Positions 1 to 13,505 are shown, numbered from the stretch's first letter. The stretch is DNA of 64,000 nucleotides from Cinnamomum chago (GCA_038049695.1 CP142454.1:87814501-87878500); one strand, 5' to 3'. A program made the numbers and translations. Notes: generated by a model from the letters alone, not told the origin.

Positions 1-717
1 CTTTCCTTTTTCAACTGAAATCTTCAATTTGAGTCCTATTAGTGATCTAACCCTAAGGCCCGAATCATGGACTATTTAAAGGGTGCTTCTCTCAACCCTA
101 AGGCATCCAACAAGTAATTCTCTCATTGCTCTAGGGATAGATTATCCACAGAGAGATCCATTCTTCTCTATAGCAATCACTGACTGATTGTGCTGAAGAG
201 TTGGTTTAGAGAACTTGTGGCTTCTACTTACTTATAGAAGATTTGATCATATTGGTTGTCAAAGTGTTGATGGGTCATGTGCAGGGAGCGGTGCGCGGCG
301 AGGAGTTGTGACAATAGGGAGCTATTCAAGAACAACTGTATTCCTTAAGTCGACAGATTGACTGGGAAAGTGAGCTGTAAGTATATTTTGTAACTGTTCA
401 ATGGTGCTTAATTTTCGGATCATGATTTTTTTTCCCTTTCAGGGTTTCCATGTAAAAAAATTTGCATGTGCCTTCTTGTGGTGAATGATTGATAGATTTC
501 TTTACTAGTTTGGAATGATTTGATCTATTACTTCCATTGCGCATTGGTATTTGAACCGGTAGACATTCTAGAAATCAGCCCCATAACCTTTAGGCCTTAT
601 AATTCACCCTTCTGAATTCAGTGGCTATAATGAGTATCTTACAACCACTCTTCCAAATCAGTAATACTAGTATCACCTGAACAGTTACTATTTCCAACTA
701 GGAATTACAATAAGAAT

Positions 718-1054
718 GAGTTTACTTTAAACTAGAATTAGATCAGATTTGTGTTATAATGTGATTGTGATTAGATTAAGCTAGGTTAAATTGATGAATT
801 GGGGTCATGACATGATAAAATAGATTAAAATTAGTTATGGTGTTATTAGGTTATCTCGTACCCTATAAATAGCCATCAGCTATTCTCAATAGAATAAAAT
901 AACAAACATGGGTTTATTTAAAACCAGAGTTGTATTAGATTTATGATGTGATTAGCATTAGATTAGATTAGGTTGAAATGATGAATTGGTGTTCAGTAAG
1001 ATAGGGTTTGAGTTATAATGTTGTTAGATAATTATCTTAACTGTACTCTATAAA
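718..1054. repeat. Diverged tandem repeat, two units of about 150-190 bp
   Basis: The segment at about 718-869 recurs in diverged form at about 908-1054. Both copies run from a GTTTA-T-TAAA stretch through ATTAGATTA, a TTGATGAATTGG or ATGATGAATTGG core and TTGTTAGATAA-like sequence to a shared CTATAAAT at the end. Neither copy carries an open frame. This is an old local duplication of non-coding sequence. Confidence 0.5.
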
Positions 1055-1816
1055 TGATTTTGACCTGATGGCTCCAAGTAATTTTAATTTGACCGACATT
1101 GGAGCCCACTATCAGGATAACAAAGGGTTTGATTTGGAATATTACAGCTAAACTTGAACCCATGCCATCAAAAGCTAAAACATGTGGCTTGTAAAACCTC
1201 TCACTTCTTAGAGCTTTTAAAAAAGCTACTCTAGCCACTGCACCACATAAAGATCTGTATCTTTTAAAACATATATATCAAAAGTACGTAGTTATAAAGG
1301 GGGCGGAGGCCTTAGCCACACGGGAGATGAACGATCCAATTTATGTCATTGTTGCTATAGGAAAATATCCATCATATCATTAACATATTTTCTTAAATGT
1401 TTGTTTACAAAATATAAGAATGGCATCCATACATTGATAATAGCAATAGAAAAACCGATCAAGACCTATGACTTAATTTTATTCTAAAAGTCTTTTTTGA
1501 CTTGGTGCAATTGTGATGAAATTTTTCTTTTCTATTTCGTTTTTAATTATATTACAATTTTAATATTTATTATTTCTCTCCCTTGAAAGTGTTTTAATCG
1601 CATTTGCATGAAATCAATCTAAGAATGGGTTCAAAAAGAATTGAAATTAAATATCTCTGAAAGGATCTTCCATGTATATTACACAAATATGTTTTTAAGT
1701 TTAAGCCATATGTCAATAATGATAGACATTTATTTCTACTGTAATATAATGTGTGTGTGTGTGTATATATATATATATTATTTTTTACTTCTATATTTCG
1801 GGGATTATTAGGAATT

Positions 1817-1851
<35 letters not shown>

Positions 1852-2617
1852 TTCTTATTTTTTATACATGTTCTTAAATATATAAATAGTACATTTTCTT
1901 TTAATTTTGGCAGCTTTCACCTCAAGTCTATATTAATTTCTTATTTTTCATTGAATTTTATCTAAGTTTTGTATTAATAATCTCACTTTATATTTATAAT
2001 TAGTTTTTATTTTTCAATTATATTTTCAAATTTTGCATCCTTATAAATACTATCATGACTAATTTTATTCCTTCTTTTTGTATATACATGTTCGTGCTTT
2101 AAACACAGGTGGTTAAGCTAGTTATCAATGAAGTAACACAGATAATCTGCCAAAATGCAGCCCCTAAATTTCTGCAGGAGAGATGTAGAGATTAGGTTTG
2201 GGTACACTATTCTATTTAGGCTGGATAATTAATTAATTAGAAAATTAATTTTCTCCCTAATCTCTCTAATAAAACTATCACATACATATGTAAAACTCCT
2301 TGTGCCTCAATAGTGCCTCAATATGAGGGGTGCATTTACCACTTTGCCTATGTGGTAATAGGACTAAAAAGTCTAACTGAAGACACATCTATGATAGATT
2401 TTTGAAGCAAAAACACAACACGATTTTCATTTGTATCCATCAAGGGAGGCGATGAAAAAGAAGGATAACAATATAGTAACATGAAAAGAACATTATTGAA
2501 AAACAATATATTAACAAGGCTTGTCATTTTTTTCTTTTTGTTTTTTGGCAAAGATATTAATAAGGCTAGTCATAACCTTGTTGGAAGTGTCCTAGTGGGC
2601 GTCTTCATGAGCTACAT

Positions 2618-2830
2618 TTTTTTTTTAACCCAGCTAAGGGGCTAGGACCCTTGAGAGTCTTGCACAGGTGAGGAAATAGGAAACTCGCACAAGCGAGGAG
2701 AACACAAACTCGCACAAGCAAAGAGAAGGAACTCACATGAGCAAGGGGAGGGGGAGAGGCCACAGTCGAAACCCTGACCTCCCAGTAAGAACTCCACATC
2801 TTACCCACTTGGGTAAGAGGCCATTCTTTT
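2618..2830 (-). mobile_element. SINE (tRNA-derived), complete, with target-site duplication
   Basis: On the minus strand the element starts with a tRNA-like head (GCCTCTTACC...GGTAAG, A-box-like, then GGGTTTCGAC, B-box-like) and ends in a poly-A tail, seen here as a T run at 2617-2626. The sequence TTCATGAGCTACAT occurs at both ends (2604-2617 and 2831-2844), a 14-bp exact target-site duplication. That combination is diagnostic of LINE-mobilised SINE insertion. The element at 8988-9151 has the same head. Confidence 0.8.
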
Positions 2831-3870
2831 TTCATGAGCTACATTAGAACTATGCTTATCATATATCAAACTCCACCTTATATACTGTCAAGGAAACCTT
2901 TACATACAATTCACCACCGATGTGCCCAAATTCCAATTTTTGATACTTTATTGCCTCTACCATCTATTTGTTCCTTCTATATGTTACGTGAATACTTGAA
3001 AGCCCCCTTTCAGAGAATGTGATCTTGGTGGTGATCTTCATTTCTTGCACTGAATTGGACACTTCCAATATGTAAGGTTTTACGGTTTTGCCTATCATAG
3101 ACTACTTTCATTAGTATTGCTCCCAAATTTTTAGTGTATTGGTTTGGACCTAAACACCCTTAACTCTACTATTAACTACCCCTGTATTTATTGAGGAGTG
3201 GGCTCCACCCAAGGGAGAATATTGAAAAGTATTTCCGGTGCCTCTATTAAGTTAAATCTAACCCAGTCGCGACTTGCAGTCCTTGATAGCATTGCATTCT
3301 TAAGGGTTTTTTTTTTTTTTTTCATCTTACTCTAAATCATCCTAGAACCAAACTAAAATTTCATATATTGTTTTCAATTCTCTAAGAATTTACCACTTCC
3401 TTGTTTAGATGATGATGTGAAAACCATTTTCAACATTCTAGAAGTAAACCTAGCATTAGTGAGTTCCAATGTAATGACTTGAAGCACTAGAGAGATTTTA
3501 TAGTGCATGAGAGACTTCAATCTCCTTCCCACCATAACATTTGCAATGCAAGTGTGTGAATGTCCTCATTTCCATAAAAACTCTTTTTTAATTCTTTCCT
3601 CTAAATGTTTGCTATTGATGACTTCTGGACTATGTATCCATGTCTATTTGGGATTTTTGGATGTGTTGCACCATTTTTCATGGCAGCATGAATGTTATAA
3701 GATGCTATTAAACATTTTGTTTCATTATTGATGTATAAAGTATACTTTACCTATTATAAGTTGCTCTTCTACATTTACATTTTATCAGTTTATTGTCACC
3801 CCAATGTCTACTTTGATCGATAAGATCCAATGAAATTCTTGTTGATTAATGTTCTGATTTTGCAAACATT

Positions 3871-3872
<2 letters not shown>

Positions 3873-3923
<51 letters not shown>
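3873..3923. repeat. (GA)n microsatellite
   Basis: About 25 uninterrupted GA units. No coding context. Confidence 0.9.
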
Positions 3924-3925
<2 letters not shown>

Positions 3926-4387
3926 CAACCTTAAAACCCGGTAACTGTACATATCAACCAAACTAATTATAGGAGATGTGAAGGAGGAATACTCTTTCTA
4001 GTAACCCAAGGACAGGAACCATGAACATCATGAACAAGGTTTTTGTTGCACTTTATGTTATTCACAGATGGCAAAAATGCAGATCACTAACATTAAAAAT
4101 GCATGCAGATCAATAACATTCTCAATCATTTAACAATATTAAAATAAAAACAAAAACTTCTATCGTCTAGCGAAGGGACAAAGTTCAAGTTTCATATAAC
4201 ATAAAATAAAAGGTATAAATCAACTTGAACCAAATTGTTATGTAAGATTCATGAAAGGATCGGTGGATTTCAGATGCCATACATGGGAGGCACAATATCT
4301 TGCAGGATCCTAAAAGATACAAAAACAAATAGGAAGAAAACATAAAAGTGAACAATATAAAATTCGGAAACAGTAACATATGGGTTT

Positions 4388-4388
<1 letters not shown>

Positions 4389-4434
<46 letters not shown>
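4389..4434. repeat. (TG)n(GA)n compound microsatellite
   Basis: About 11 TG units run directly into about 12 GA units, roughly 220 bases beyond the 3' end of the ALOG gene. Confidence 0.9.
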
Positions 4435-4441
<7 letters not shown>

Positions 4442-4648
4442 TGTTAATTTACCCATGACACTGAAGTGTTAATGTTTCAAGACCAACACAAATCAAATAG
4501 TGCAATTTCAATCCATTAAGCATCAGTGCTAGCTATCCTTTTTCTTCATACTATTGAAGGTGTAGTGATTAGAGCATGTAATTCTATTATCAAAGATTAC
4601 CTTTTTTTTTTCATCTATATCATAATTACCATGAAGGCGTGATCCTGT

Positions 4649-5179
4649 TCAAGAGGCCTGTAACAAAGGTTTTGGATCATTATCATCAGCCTTGCTTCTG
4701 ACCCTCTTCTTCTTCTTCTTTTTGTAAGGGATCCCCCTTGCCTTGGCTTGACAATCCCTAACCTCGCGTAGATAAACACGGATCGCACCTCCTCCGAACG
4801 GGTTAGTCTCCGATGAGCCACCGTTCTCCTCATAGGCAGCTCGGAGGCGGCCTATGAGGGCATCAAGACTCCCCCAAGCTTGCCTAAGAGGACATGTACA
4901 TGGGGCAGGAGGCTCCGGGTGCCCGAAGAAGGTGCACCCATGTAAGTGAATCTTAGTCTTTCCAAACTGATCAAGGTACCTGAGGAACTCAAGCACATGG
5001 GCACAGTTGCACTGGGATAATGATACTGGGGGCCTTTGGTTCTTCAAGTACTGTCCAAAGGTGTTCCAATCTCGCCTCTTCTGCGACTCATACCGGCTCA
5101 GCTGAATCACCGGCTGCACCGATCGTTGCTCCCTCGATGACCCCTCGGCCGAGTCGACCTTCGCTCCATCGCTTGCCAT
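4649..5179 (-). CDS. LSH: ALOG/LSH-family DNA-binding protein
   Basis: A complete intronless frame of 176 aa. Residues 29-153 are an ALOG domain, beginning [20 protein letters not shown] and containing the zinc-ribbon insert with Cys57, Cys59, HLHGC (His80, Cys82), His87 and CTC (Cys94, Cys96), followed by [21 protein letters not shown] lysine/arginine run at 153-163 is a likely nuclear localisation signal. The N-terminal 28 residues and the short tail are low-complexity, as usual in the family. ALOG proteins (Arabidopsis LSH1-10, rice G1 and TAW1, tomato TMF) are plant nuclear regulators of meristem, light and organ-boundary development; the domain is thought to derive from a retroelement recombinase DNA-binding domain. 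The ATG at 5177-5179 precedes GCAAGCGATGG and is the only start upstream of the domain. Which LSH subgroup it belongs to cannot be decided by eye. Family assignment is very secure. Confidence 0.95.
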   Translation of the reverse strand: MASDGAKVDSAEGSSREQRSVQPVIQLSRYESQKRRDWNTFGQYLKNQRPPVSLSQCNCAHVLEFLRYLDQFGKTKIHLHGCTFFGHPEPPAPCTCPLRQAWGSLDALIGRLRAAYEENGGSSETNPFGGGAIRVYLREVRDCQAKARGIPYKKKKKKRVRSKADDNDPKPLLQAS

Positions 5180-5519
5180 CTACGGCGAATTTTGGGTTGT
5201 CTTGGAGGGAGAGGGCGCCTAGGAATTTTTTTGGAAGGATCAGGAAAAAGAATAGTAGTGCAGTGGAGAAAGATTGGAGATCAAATTTTGACCCCACTGA
5301 AGGGACATGCCATGGCCCTATGAAGGTGCTTTTTCTCTTCTTTTTCTTCCTCTTACTGTTAAAAAATTCTCTTAATGCTAATCCCAATGATAATTACGTT
5401 GTCTTAGGTAATAATATCAATTATTGTATCCGAACTTCATCCCAGTAATCCATGTCATGCATCCATCATCACTGGAACAGTCACCACTTCTCAGCTTAAA
5501 GCAGGCATCACTCAGTGAC

Positions 5520-5521
<2 letters not shown>

Positions 5522-5571
<50 letters not shown>
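5522..5571. repeat. (TA)n microsatellite
   Basis: About 25 uninterrupted TA units, some 340 bases upstream of the ALOG start codon on that gene's strand, so possibly within its promoter. Such tracts are length-variable. Confidence 0.9.
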
Positions 5572-5573
<2 letters not shown>

Positions 5574-8124
5574 TTCTCTTTTGCTACTATTTGAACTTAA
5601 CTTACTATATATATCTATCAGCCAAGCGATGAGTCCACTCGGTTGGCTCAGCAAACAGACCATCCAAATAAAAAGCTATTTCATATTTGGTTGCTCACAT
5701 AATATATGTATGTATGTATACAGGTGGCACTATTCACTGACTGATGACCAAAAACAATATATAGATGTGGGTAGTGGGTTGACTCAAGACCATCTTTTCT
5801 TTTAATTATAATTGCAGTCACTACTAATTAAACAATGTTTTGAAAGGACAATTACTCCTTTTGTTTTTACTGTTATTGTGGGGTATGTTAGGGTTTCCAA
5901 GGGCATTCATGCATTTGCATTTTTGTGCATGCCTATGTGTCTGCTTGGTGTGTGTCAGTAGGGCTCAAGCGAGCCAAGCTTTGCATAGCTCGAGCTCTAG
6001 ATCTAGCTCAACTTCTTGATCCACAACCCAATTAACCTCAGCTAGTGCTAACATATATGATATCATATATATGTGATCATAAACTATTCAAGTACAATTG
6101 TATGTCATATATATTTGAGCTATATAAATACGTATGAGTGTTTATTTTGTATGCATGTTAACTTTATTGAGACAATTAGTTGATGTGAACAGGCCCTAGC
6201 TTTAGCTCAACTTGTGAGCCAATTGAGCCGCGATTGACCTTGAGCCGAATCAAGCCGGCTAGGAAGCTGTGATCATTTGTGTGTGATTCCATAGTTACCA
6301 GGGATCTTAACTTTTATCCGCTGACCAGGTAGCTTAACTTGCTGTTCACACAGAGAGGAACATTAACTACCAACAACATTAATTAAATGAGAAAAGGACC
6401 TCCGGTGTATCAATAGTAACTCACTGTTTAAGAAGTGACTATAAGAAGCATGAAAGCCACTAGGTCTGAACAACATGACTCGGGTTGAGGAAAAGCTTTT
6501 CTGTACGGGTTGATAGCCCCTTAAGGAGAATTGGTAGGCTCAAGTAGGTATAAGATGAATATAAGTAGTAAGGATAAATATAAAGAAGTACAATCTATTT
6601 GAGAATTTGGCCGCTAATAGATAAAAATGATAAAATAAAATTCATGCAGCTGATCCAACATATATATTTGAGACAAGACTTTGATGATGATGAGTCGGGT
6701 CACATATATTTTGGATCTAAACCTAAACCAAATTGAAGTATACAATCTTAATCCACGACACTCAAAAAAGAAATCCATAATCCCATATTTTTTTCCCTCT
6801 TCACAAGAGATTTAATTTCATACACTCAGACATGCACACTATACATGCCCCTAACAAGCGCCGGAGAACCTGGGATGTCATGTTCTTTAGGTAAGTCTAC
6901 AGCCACATTTGCTACTTCATAACTCAATGAATGCATTAGCTTACATCAGAAAGGAGGATTCCTAGCTATAAGACATCTTAATAATTGTAGATAAATTTGC
7001 GTTGAAAATGGGTGGGATGGCTTTTCAGGGCCAGGTGGTAGGCCTTAATGAGCCTCCACTACTTACCTAGTCTCGCCTTATTTATCATTGCCTGGGCACT
7101 AGGGTTTCTACCTGATGCCTAAGTTCTAACTTTCAAAATTACTCACCATCTCTGCCTACCAAAATTGTTTGCAGCAGTCGTCCAATATCTGACTATGGTA
7201 AGATCTTACTCTAATCAAATGATCCTATCATCATAACCCTCCAGTTTGTAACATCAAATGGCATATTGTTAAGAAGAAAATGATCAAGAATACCCAACTA
7301 ATGCCAATTTCCATAACTATCCAATTGGTGACCATTAGATTGTATGTTAATAAGAAGACAATCAAGAGAATTCAAAGAGTGTGATTTTTTATCTAGGGTC
7401 CATCCATTATGGAGCCTATTTGTTGGGTGATTTTAACTATCATCTCTCTCTCTCTCTCTCTCAAGTAATTGAATTCCTTGGAATTCTGAGTATTTGTATT
7501 TCTTTATGCGGTTAAAAATGAAAAAACTTCCCCTTTAATGGGATTTTAATGAAAGCGAGAATGGGAAATAAATACCCTACCATCATCCTGGTAATTCAAA
7601 TCTTAGGAAACCAAAATATCCCATCTACATTACTTCCTTACATCTGTCACCCTCATCACCTCTTTAATTGTCTTCATCTGACTATGAATTCCTATGTATT
7701 TTACGGAAACAAACACTTTCCTAGCATTTTGTTTTATGAGTAGTACCATTATGCAGTGTCAAGATTGGTCTTCTGTTCTGCAAACTACAGTCCAACAAGT
7801 GGAGATCCTGAGCCGGATTTATTCTAGAAGGAGACTAATCCGTAATTCGGTGCAGATGCTTAATCAGGGTTAGGGCATTTATTTTTTAAATAAACCACGT
7901 GATCTGCATCTTAAACATCTATTTTCCAACATGATTTGACAAATTAGACTTTTGTGCACTTTGTACGATAGGCTATTTGCAACCATGGTTTGCCTTCTGC
8001 AGGAAGAAAGTCCAGATACACTTAACATAAGCCTGTCTAGCCCTCATTCTCTAATGTTCATCACCTTACTAATTATGGCATATTAATTGAAGACAAGAAC
8101 TTTGGTTTGGAAATTTTTTCTTGA

Positions 8125-8142
8125 GGGGGGGGGGGGGGGGGG
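8125..8142. repeat. Poly-G run
   Basis: An 18-base homopolymer G run, followed by CGGA and a T/A-rich stretch. Confidence 0.85.
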
Positions 8143-8987
8143 CGGATTTTTATTAAAAAAAGGCATAAATTTTCTATAAGATTTTGAAGTTTTTCAAAAT
8201 TTCGGGCAGCCCCCATCTATTTCTAATCATTATTGCTTTAGGTTTTTAAAAATTTCTATAAAGCCTCTCCTTTTCATGTCTACTATTTAGTACAGATAGT
8301 GAAAAGAATGGGACAGCCCTTGATTTGAATTAGAGAATATTATAACTTTGTCCCATTTGGAATTTAAGGATCTTGCAATCTACAACTTTAGTTACGTGTC
8401 CTTTTACCCAAAAAAAAAATTAACATGTCCAGGGAGATGCACTATGGGGATATTGAGTAATGGAATGAAACATGTTTGGTAACAAGACATCTTGTAAGAA
8501 GATTTGGGGTTGAAGTAAGTACTTGCATTTGAACTTTAAACCCCAAAACTCGACTCGAATCGACTCAACCCAGAAGGTCATTAAACCTGAGTAACTTCGC
8601 CAGACTCGTCTAAGTCGACTCGGACGAATCAACAATTCAAATATGTTCTTCTTTTATGGCAAATCAAGGATGTTTTTGTCCAAAAATGGGACTGTTGGGT
8701 TTCAATATTGAACAAAATGGGTCCATAAGTCTCTGCCCGTTTGGGTTGATATCAGTCATTACCAGGCTTAGTGAGCCATAACTCCAGGCCCAAGCCCAAG
8801 AAATTGCACTTTTAGGGCCAAACATTTTCTGGTGGGGCCTAAACATTAGGTTCAACCCGTATTGGAATCAAATTTTTATTGGGCTCGAGCTTTTATTAGT
8901 GGCTTCAATGTCTTCCATAGGCCTTATTGGGGATGTTAATTATTGGGGATGCTAAGATCCATCTGCAATGGCCCATATTCGATTTGA

Positions 8988-9151
8988 TTTTTTTTTTTTT
9001 TTTCTGTTGTATCCAACTTAATGGGTCTATGACCCCAGCCCTCTGGTGGTGGAAGTAGACATCAGATGAGGGAAGGTGGCTTGTCAGGTTCAAACCTTGG
9101 ACGGTCAGGTAAGAACTGATGCCTCTTACCACTGAGGTAAGAGGCCGTTCT
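8988..9151 (-). mobile_element. SINE (tRNA-derived), same family as 2618-2830
   Basis: Read on the minus strand: GAACGGCCTCTTACC head, A-box-like CTCAGTGGTAAGAG, B-box-like GGTTTGAACC, and a poly-A tail (T run at 8988-9004). TTCGATTTGA flanks both sides (8978-8987 and 9152-9161), a 10-bp target-site duplication. Confidence 0.75.
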
Positions 9152-10085
9152 TTCGATTTGAACTTGGATTCAAGACAAGGAACCCTTCTTAGACCAAGAC
9201 TTGGGTTCATCCAAATCCAGCCCATTGCCAGCCCGGGTTTCAGTTTTATTCTTTCAAGGGAGTCTGGTCCCATGATAAGTGATCAAGATTGTCTAGCCTA
9301 GTTCTGGCCCATGGGGCTAAATAACCTCTTCAGTGGGCCTAGCCGAGCTTAATAACATCCAATATTTCTGTGGACCATGTGTAGGTAATTTTTTTCGGGC
9401 CAACGATATCAAAATAAATCGATTTTCCATAGTTTGGTACGACATTGAAACTTTACAAAAAGGCGAATATTCTAAACTGATTTTCAGTTTTGTAGTGGGG
9501 ACAGGGTGGAAATGTTGACTAAAGGAGACAAGAACAATAGCTGGGACTTTAAGACATGGGCCCATCCGATTTGACTGATGGAAGGGCCCACCCACGTGCA
9601 ACCAAATCAGCTACTTATCTTACCTTTAACTCTCCTTGTTTCTTCAATGTACGTTTTGAAAAGACACTGATTTACTTCACTAAACTTTATGTGATACATC
9701 TTCCATTACAAATATTAAAAAACAAAATCTAGTGTTTGCCCCAAGAAAGCAAAATAAATTGATGTACTGTTGCTCAATTCAAACAATTGCAAGCACCTGT
9801 CCTTGGGAATTGACCACCCATATTATTTTTACACTAATCCAACCTATTCCACCAAATAATCATGAAAGTGTATATTAATGCACATTTTTGAGCCCAAGTC
9901 GTTCCTCCTAGATTCAAACTTGTTACCGATTTGATTTAATATCTTATTAAATTTCTCCAACTAATCAGCCATAAAATTAAGAGTTAGATCCTTTTTGCTT
10001 ACAATGAGTAGGACCATTTGAAGATCTTGGAATATAATGAAAATAAATCAGACAGAAATAGTGAATTATGGAGTACAAGTCCAAT

Positions 10086-10406
10086 CATTTGGTAATTTTA
10101 CTTTTAAAATCAAGTGAAATGAAGTAAAGTAAAGCATCAAATTAAGAGGAAATAAAATATAAATGGGTTATGATGTTATTTTATTTTTACTTGTTTGGTA
10201 TTTAATTTTTTTAACTTTTCATATAGAAAAGTGGAGGGGGTTTTTTCTTTTTTTTTGTCTTTTCGTGGAAAAAGGATGTTGCTTTCTTACTTTTTTTTAA
10301 AAAATGATGGAGGGAATTTTGAATGAAAATATTTTTTTACGTGACTTCCTGTCTGAGAAGTGATGGCTTTACTTGATTTTTACTATTCTAGTAAAGTACC
10401 AAACGG
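10086..10406. mobile_element. Miniature inverted-repeat element (MITE)
   Basis: The left end (CATTTGGTAATTTTACTTTT, then AAAATCAAGT) is matched in inverted orientation by the right end (ACTTGATTTTTACTATTCTA, then GTAAAGTACCAAACGG). The length of about 320 bp, AT-rich interior and absence of a frame fit a MITE. Target-site duplication and superfamily not determined. Confidence 0.5.
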
Positions 10407-10948
10407 ACATGTAAGAAATCACACCTATTATTTCCTTAGCACTAAAGATGTATAATTTTTTTTTCCACAATCACCTTAGTGAAAAGAGGATCGCATGCAC
10501 TTCAGCCTTCTTGCTTTAAATGTTGTGATATTCTGGCAATGGCTAATCTGCATCATACCACCACTCAAACCCCTACCCTTTTTATTGGCAAGCATCCATA
10601 GGACCTCACGAGAACTGAGGAGTACTTCTTCTGAAATTAAATTTGGGTCTTAATGGTATTCTCACTACTAGGACTTGGTAATATTTTCCCGTCTGCATCT
10701 AATAATTTTCTCATGTTCTCCCCAAACTACATATGATGGAATGTGAAAGGCTGGGGCAACTTAGGTTGTTTTGGGTTAGCAACAAATAAGACTAAAGACT
10801 AAAGTGATCATGAGAACCCTAGACAAGAGGGTAACAAACATGGCTTTCGAAAATTCTAATCTTCACTCTATTGCCTATGGCTTTGTCTAGCGTTTTCTTA
10901 AGGAGTATGGATCCCATGTTTCATTGAAATGGAGAAATACTATTTTAT

Positions 10949-11429
10949 TAGGGTTGTAAATGGTCCCCGATTCTCCGATTACCCGAAGGTTCCTATCCGT
11001 TAGGTTCTGGGTTTGGGTCCTTATTTTAGTCCCGATAAGCAAATGGTTCATGTTCCGAATCTCTTTTTTGGAACCGATACCTAAACGGTTCCGATTCCAG
11101 ATCCACTGTGGCTCAGACCCATGGACCCGAGACCCGACCCAATATACACTAACATAAGGTAACTTTAGTATGTGAAAACAGAACCCTTTTTACTTTTCTA
11201 CTTTTCTACATTAGGGTTTTTACTTTTCTACATCTCATATCCAGAACCGGAACCAAACCCGCCTCACAAATAGTTTCGGTTTTGGTTCCCATTAATATTA
11301 TTGGTTCCGGCTCCGGAACCAGTTTTTTGGTTCCGAACCGGATCCTGTTCCAGCTCCGGTTCCCCCTCTTAGAAAACGGTTCCAGTTCCACCCTGGACCC
11401 GGATCGGAACCGACCCATTTACAACACTA
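10949..11429. mobile_element. Non-autonomous hAT-type element
   Basis: The termini are TAGGGTTGTAAATGG on the left and CCCATTTACAACACTA on the right, an imperfect inverted repeat of about 15 bp. The flanking 8-mers TATTTTAT (10941-10948) and TGTTTTAT (11430-11437) match at 7 of 8 positions, the duplication length of hAT transposases. The 481-bp interior is full of self-complementary GGTTCCG/CGGAACC words and can fold back. The open frames inside it are by-products of these words. Confidence 0.7.
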
Positions 11430-13505
11430 TGTTTTATCTTATCAAAATTTGTCAACTGTATAAAATCTCATTGTCATATGAAGGACCCTCGATAGGGATT
11501 ATAAACAACTTATTATCAAGCGGATCTTCTTTATCAACACAGCAGCTGAGGGTTTTTTTTCCCCCCTTGTTTAAAATACGAAATTACAACAATCTAACTA
11601 AAATAAAGCGATGCCTCTTCCACTACCAATAGCTGGGAACCCCTCCAACATTATTAAATTTTGATTTCTTAACAATATCACTAATCTCCTTCTCATTAGA
11701 TTTAGTTTTCTTGCACAACCATTTAAATTCGAAGATTATAGCCGCCATCTGGGCACCCCTACAATTCCATTATCATAACCTACCAGATTTTAACCAAAAA
11801 AAAAAAAAAAAGACCCTACCACATTTTACCAAACTATTAGTTGTTCATTAATCACACTGCAGTGTTGGAGCAACCTTTATTATATGGGAACAATAGAAGC
11901 TTGTTGTTTAGGGTCCATTTCTTTGTCAGAATATTTGATATTTATGTTTTCGGTGGTTGTCTGGGAATTTCAAATGCTGAAATATGTTGGAATGCTGATG
12001 AGCTCTATTATTTTTAAATTTCTTGTTTCATTCATGTTAAGAGATTTCTACCTCAAGATTTTGTGCATCCTGAATTTCATAAATGCTCTATTTCATTTTT
12101 AAAAGAATTCTTGACTGAAACCACACTTGTGTATATATTGTTTATGAACAAATTTAAGTGTAAAGTGATCGTCAATATAATTCCCACTCGATCAGAAATT
12201 GCAATGCTGAAACTTGGGACCCACCTTTAGAAATCAAGAAAGTAAGATTCCAATAACAAGATGTAAGAAAAAACTATACAACTTCAAAAAAGAAAAATCA
12301 TGATAGGTGGGACACACTATTAAAGATCAAGGGGAACCAACTAATTTAAATTTATGAATATTGAATCTGCCACACACCAAAAGTGGAGTGATCTTTTGAC
12401 TAGTTCAAGTGAATCCACTTTTCTTATGAAGAACTGGATGGCCAAATTGACCTTTGGATTGCACCTGATTCACTCATCAAACCACTCGATAACATTGTTG
12501 GCAGGAATTTTAATCAAATGGCAAATATCACTCTGATTGTTGTGACTACAGGGAAGGTGTGGCTTCCAAGTTCCAAGTCATTTATTTACAAATACATTCA
12601 TGCACCCAACTTGATGTTCAAAATCTTACAGTGAGAATATATAGATATAGAGAATGCCAAGATACAAAGAAAAATGTATCTAAAAAAAAACACTTGACTT
12701 GAAACAAGATTCTCTTTTCAAAGCCTTTTCCAAAACCAAACCCCTTCCACTTCACTGGAAACAAAAATTTTGACAAAAAATCTGGATTAAAAAAATATCA
12801 CTCTGATCTTTCTTTGAAACCGTCTACTTCAAAGAGGGCCCATGTAGCTGGAATTTTGACAAAAAAATTTTGGATTAGATAAGCTAAATAAAGTTTTTGG
12901 GCTACATGACAATGGTACATACAAGTCTAAAACCTCATAGGCTTTGACTTAGAGAAACACAAGTTGAAGGAGTAAAATTCTACATGGGTCTTACTTCTCA
13001 GTGTATGGGGGTATTCCAAAATTTTACCCCAACAGTTTTTTTTTTTTTTTTCTCTTCTTTTCCTTTTTTTTTTCTTTTATCCACGCCAACTGTAGTTTGT
13101 CCATGGTAAGATTGATAATAAAAAGAAAGGTAACTAAAAATAGTTTTTTGTTTCTAAGTACACTAACACAGTTTTTTTTTCTAAGTAGACTAACACGATT
13201 TTTTCATTACTTATTATTTCCTTTTTTTTTACACATTAAATCTTACAATGGGACCATTTCCTATTAGGATGAAATTGGGGGGCACTGCAACACTTATACG
13301 AGGGTCTTTATCTTGTGCGGTTGGAGTTTTCAACAGATGGCCTCCACTAGAAAAGAGTTTCATACCACGTGTACAAACATAGAACCTTTTTAACTTCAAA
13401 TTCTAGCTTTTTTCATCAGTTTCAAATTCTAGTATTTAAATTGCAAATTGTTATAAAAGGGAAATTGGTGACCGATTTGAGCTTACTTTCCAGTGTTTTC
13501 GGCAA

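Larger units (their letters stand above)
1..4640. other. Intergenic, repeat-bearing
   Basis: No supported gene. The stretch is AT-rich and holds a diverged tandem repeat (718-1054), a GT/AT microsatellite and poly-A run (1750-1847), a SINE (2618-2830), a GA microsatellite (3873-3923) and a GT/GA compound microsatellite (4389-4434). The first 400 bases are more GC-balanced, but I could not assign them to a gene or element. Confidence 0.6.

Noticed and set aside
1-420. Left edge as an LTR or gene end
   Set aside because: Composition is suggestive, but I found neither a second LTR, a primer site nor an open frame, so no assignment is made.
3507-3731. 74-aa frame resembling a retroelement polyprotein piece
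   Set aside because: I could not place any conserved reverse transcriptase, integrase or gag motif in it.
5088-5387. 99-aa minus-strand and 142-aa plus-strand frames around the ALOG start
   Set aside because: They are shadows of the ALOG 5' end and a T-rich leader; only the ALOG frame shows a conserved domain.
11206-11632. Frames of 70 and 116 aa rich in Gly, Ser and Pro
   Set aside because: They lie within the hAT-type element and reflect its GGTTCC/GGAACC words.
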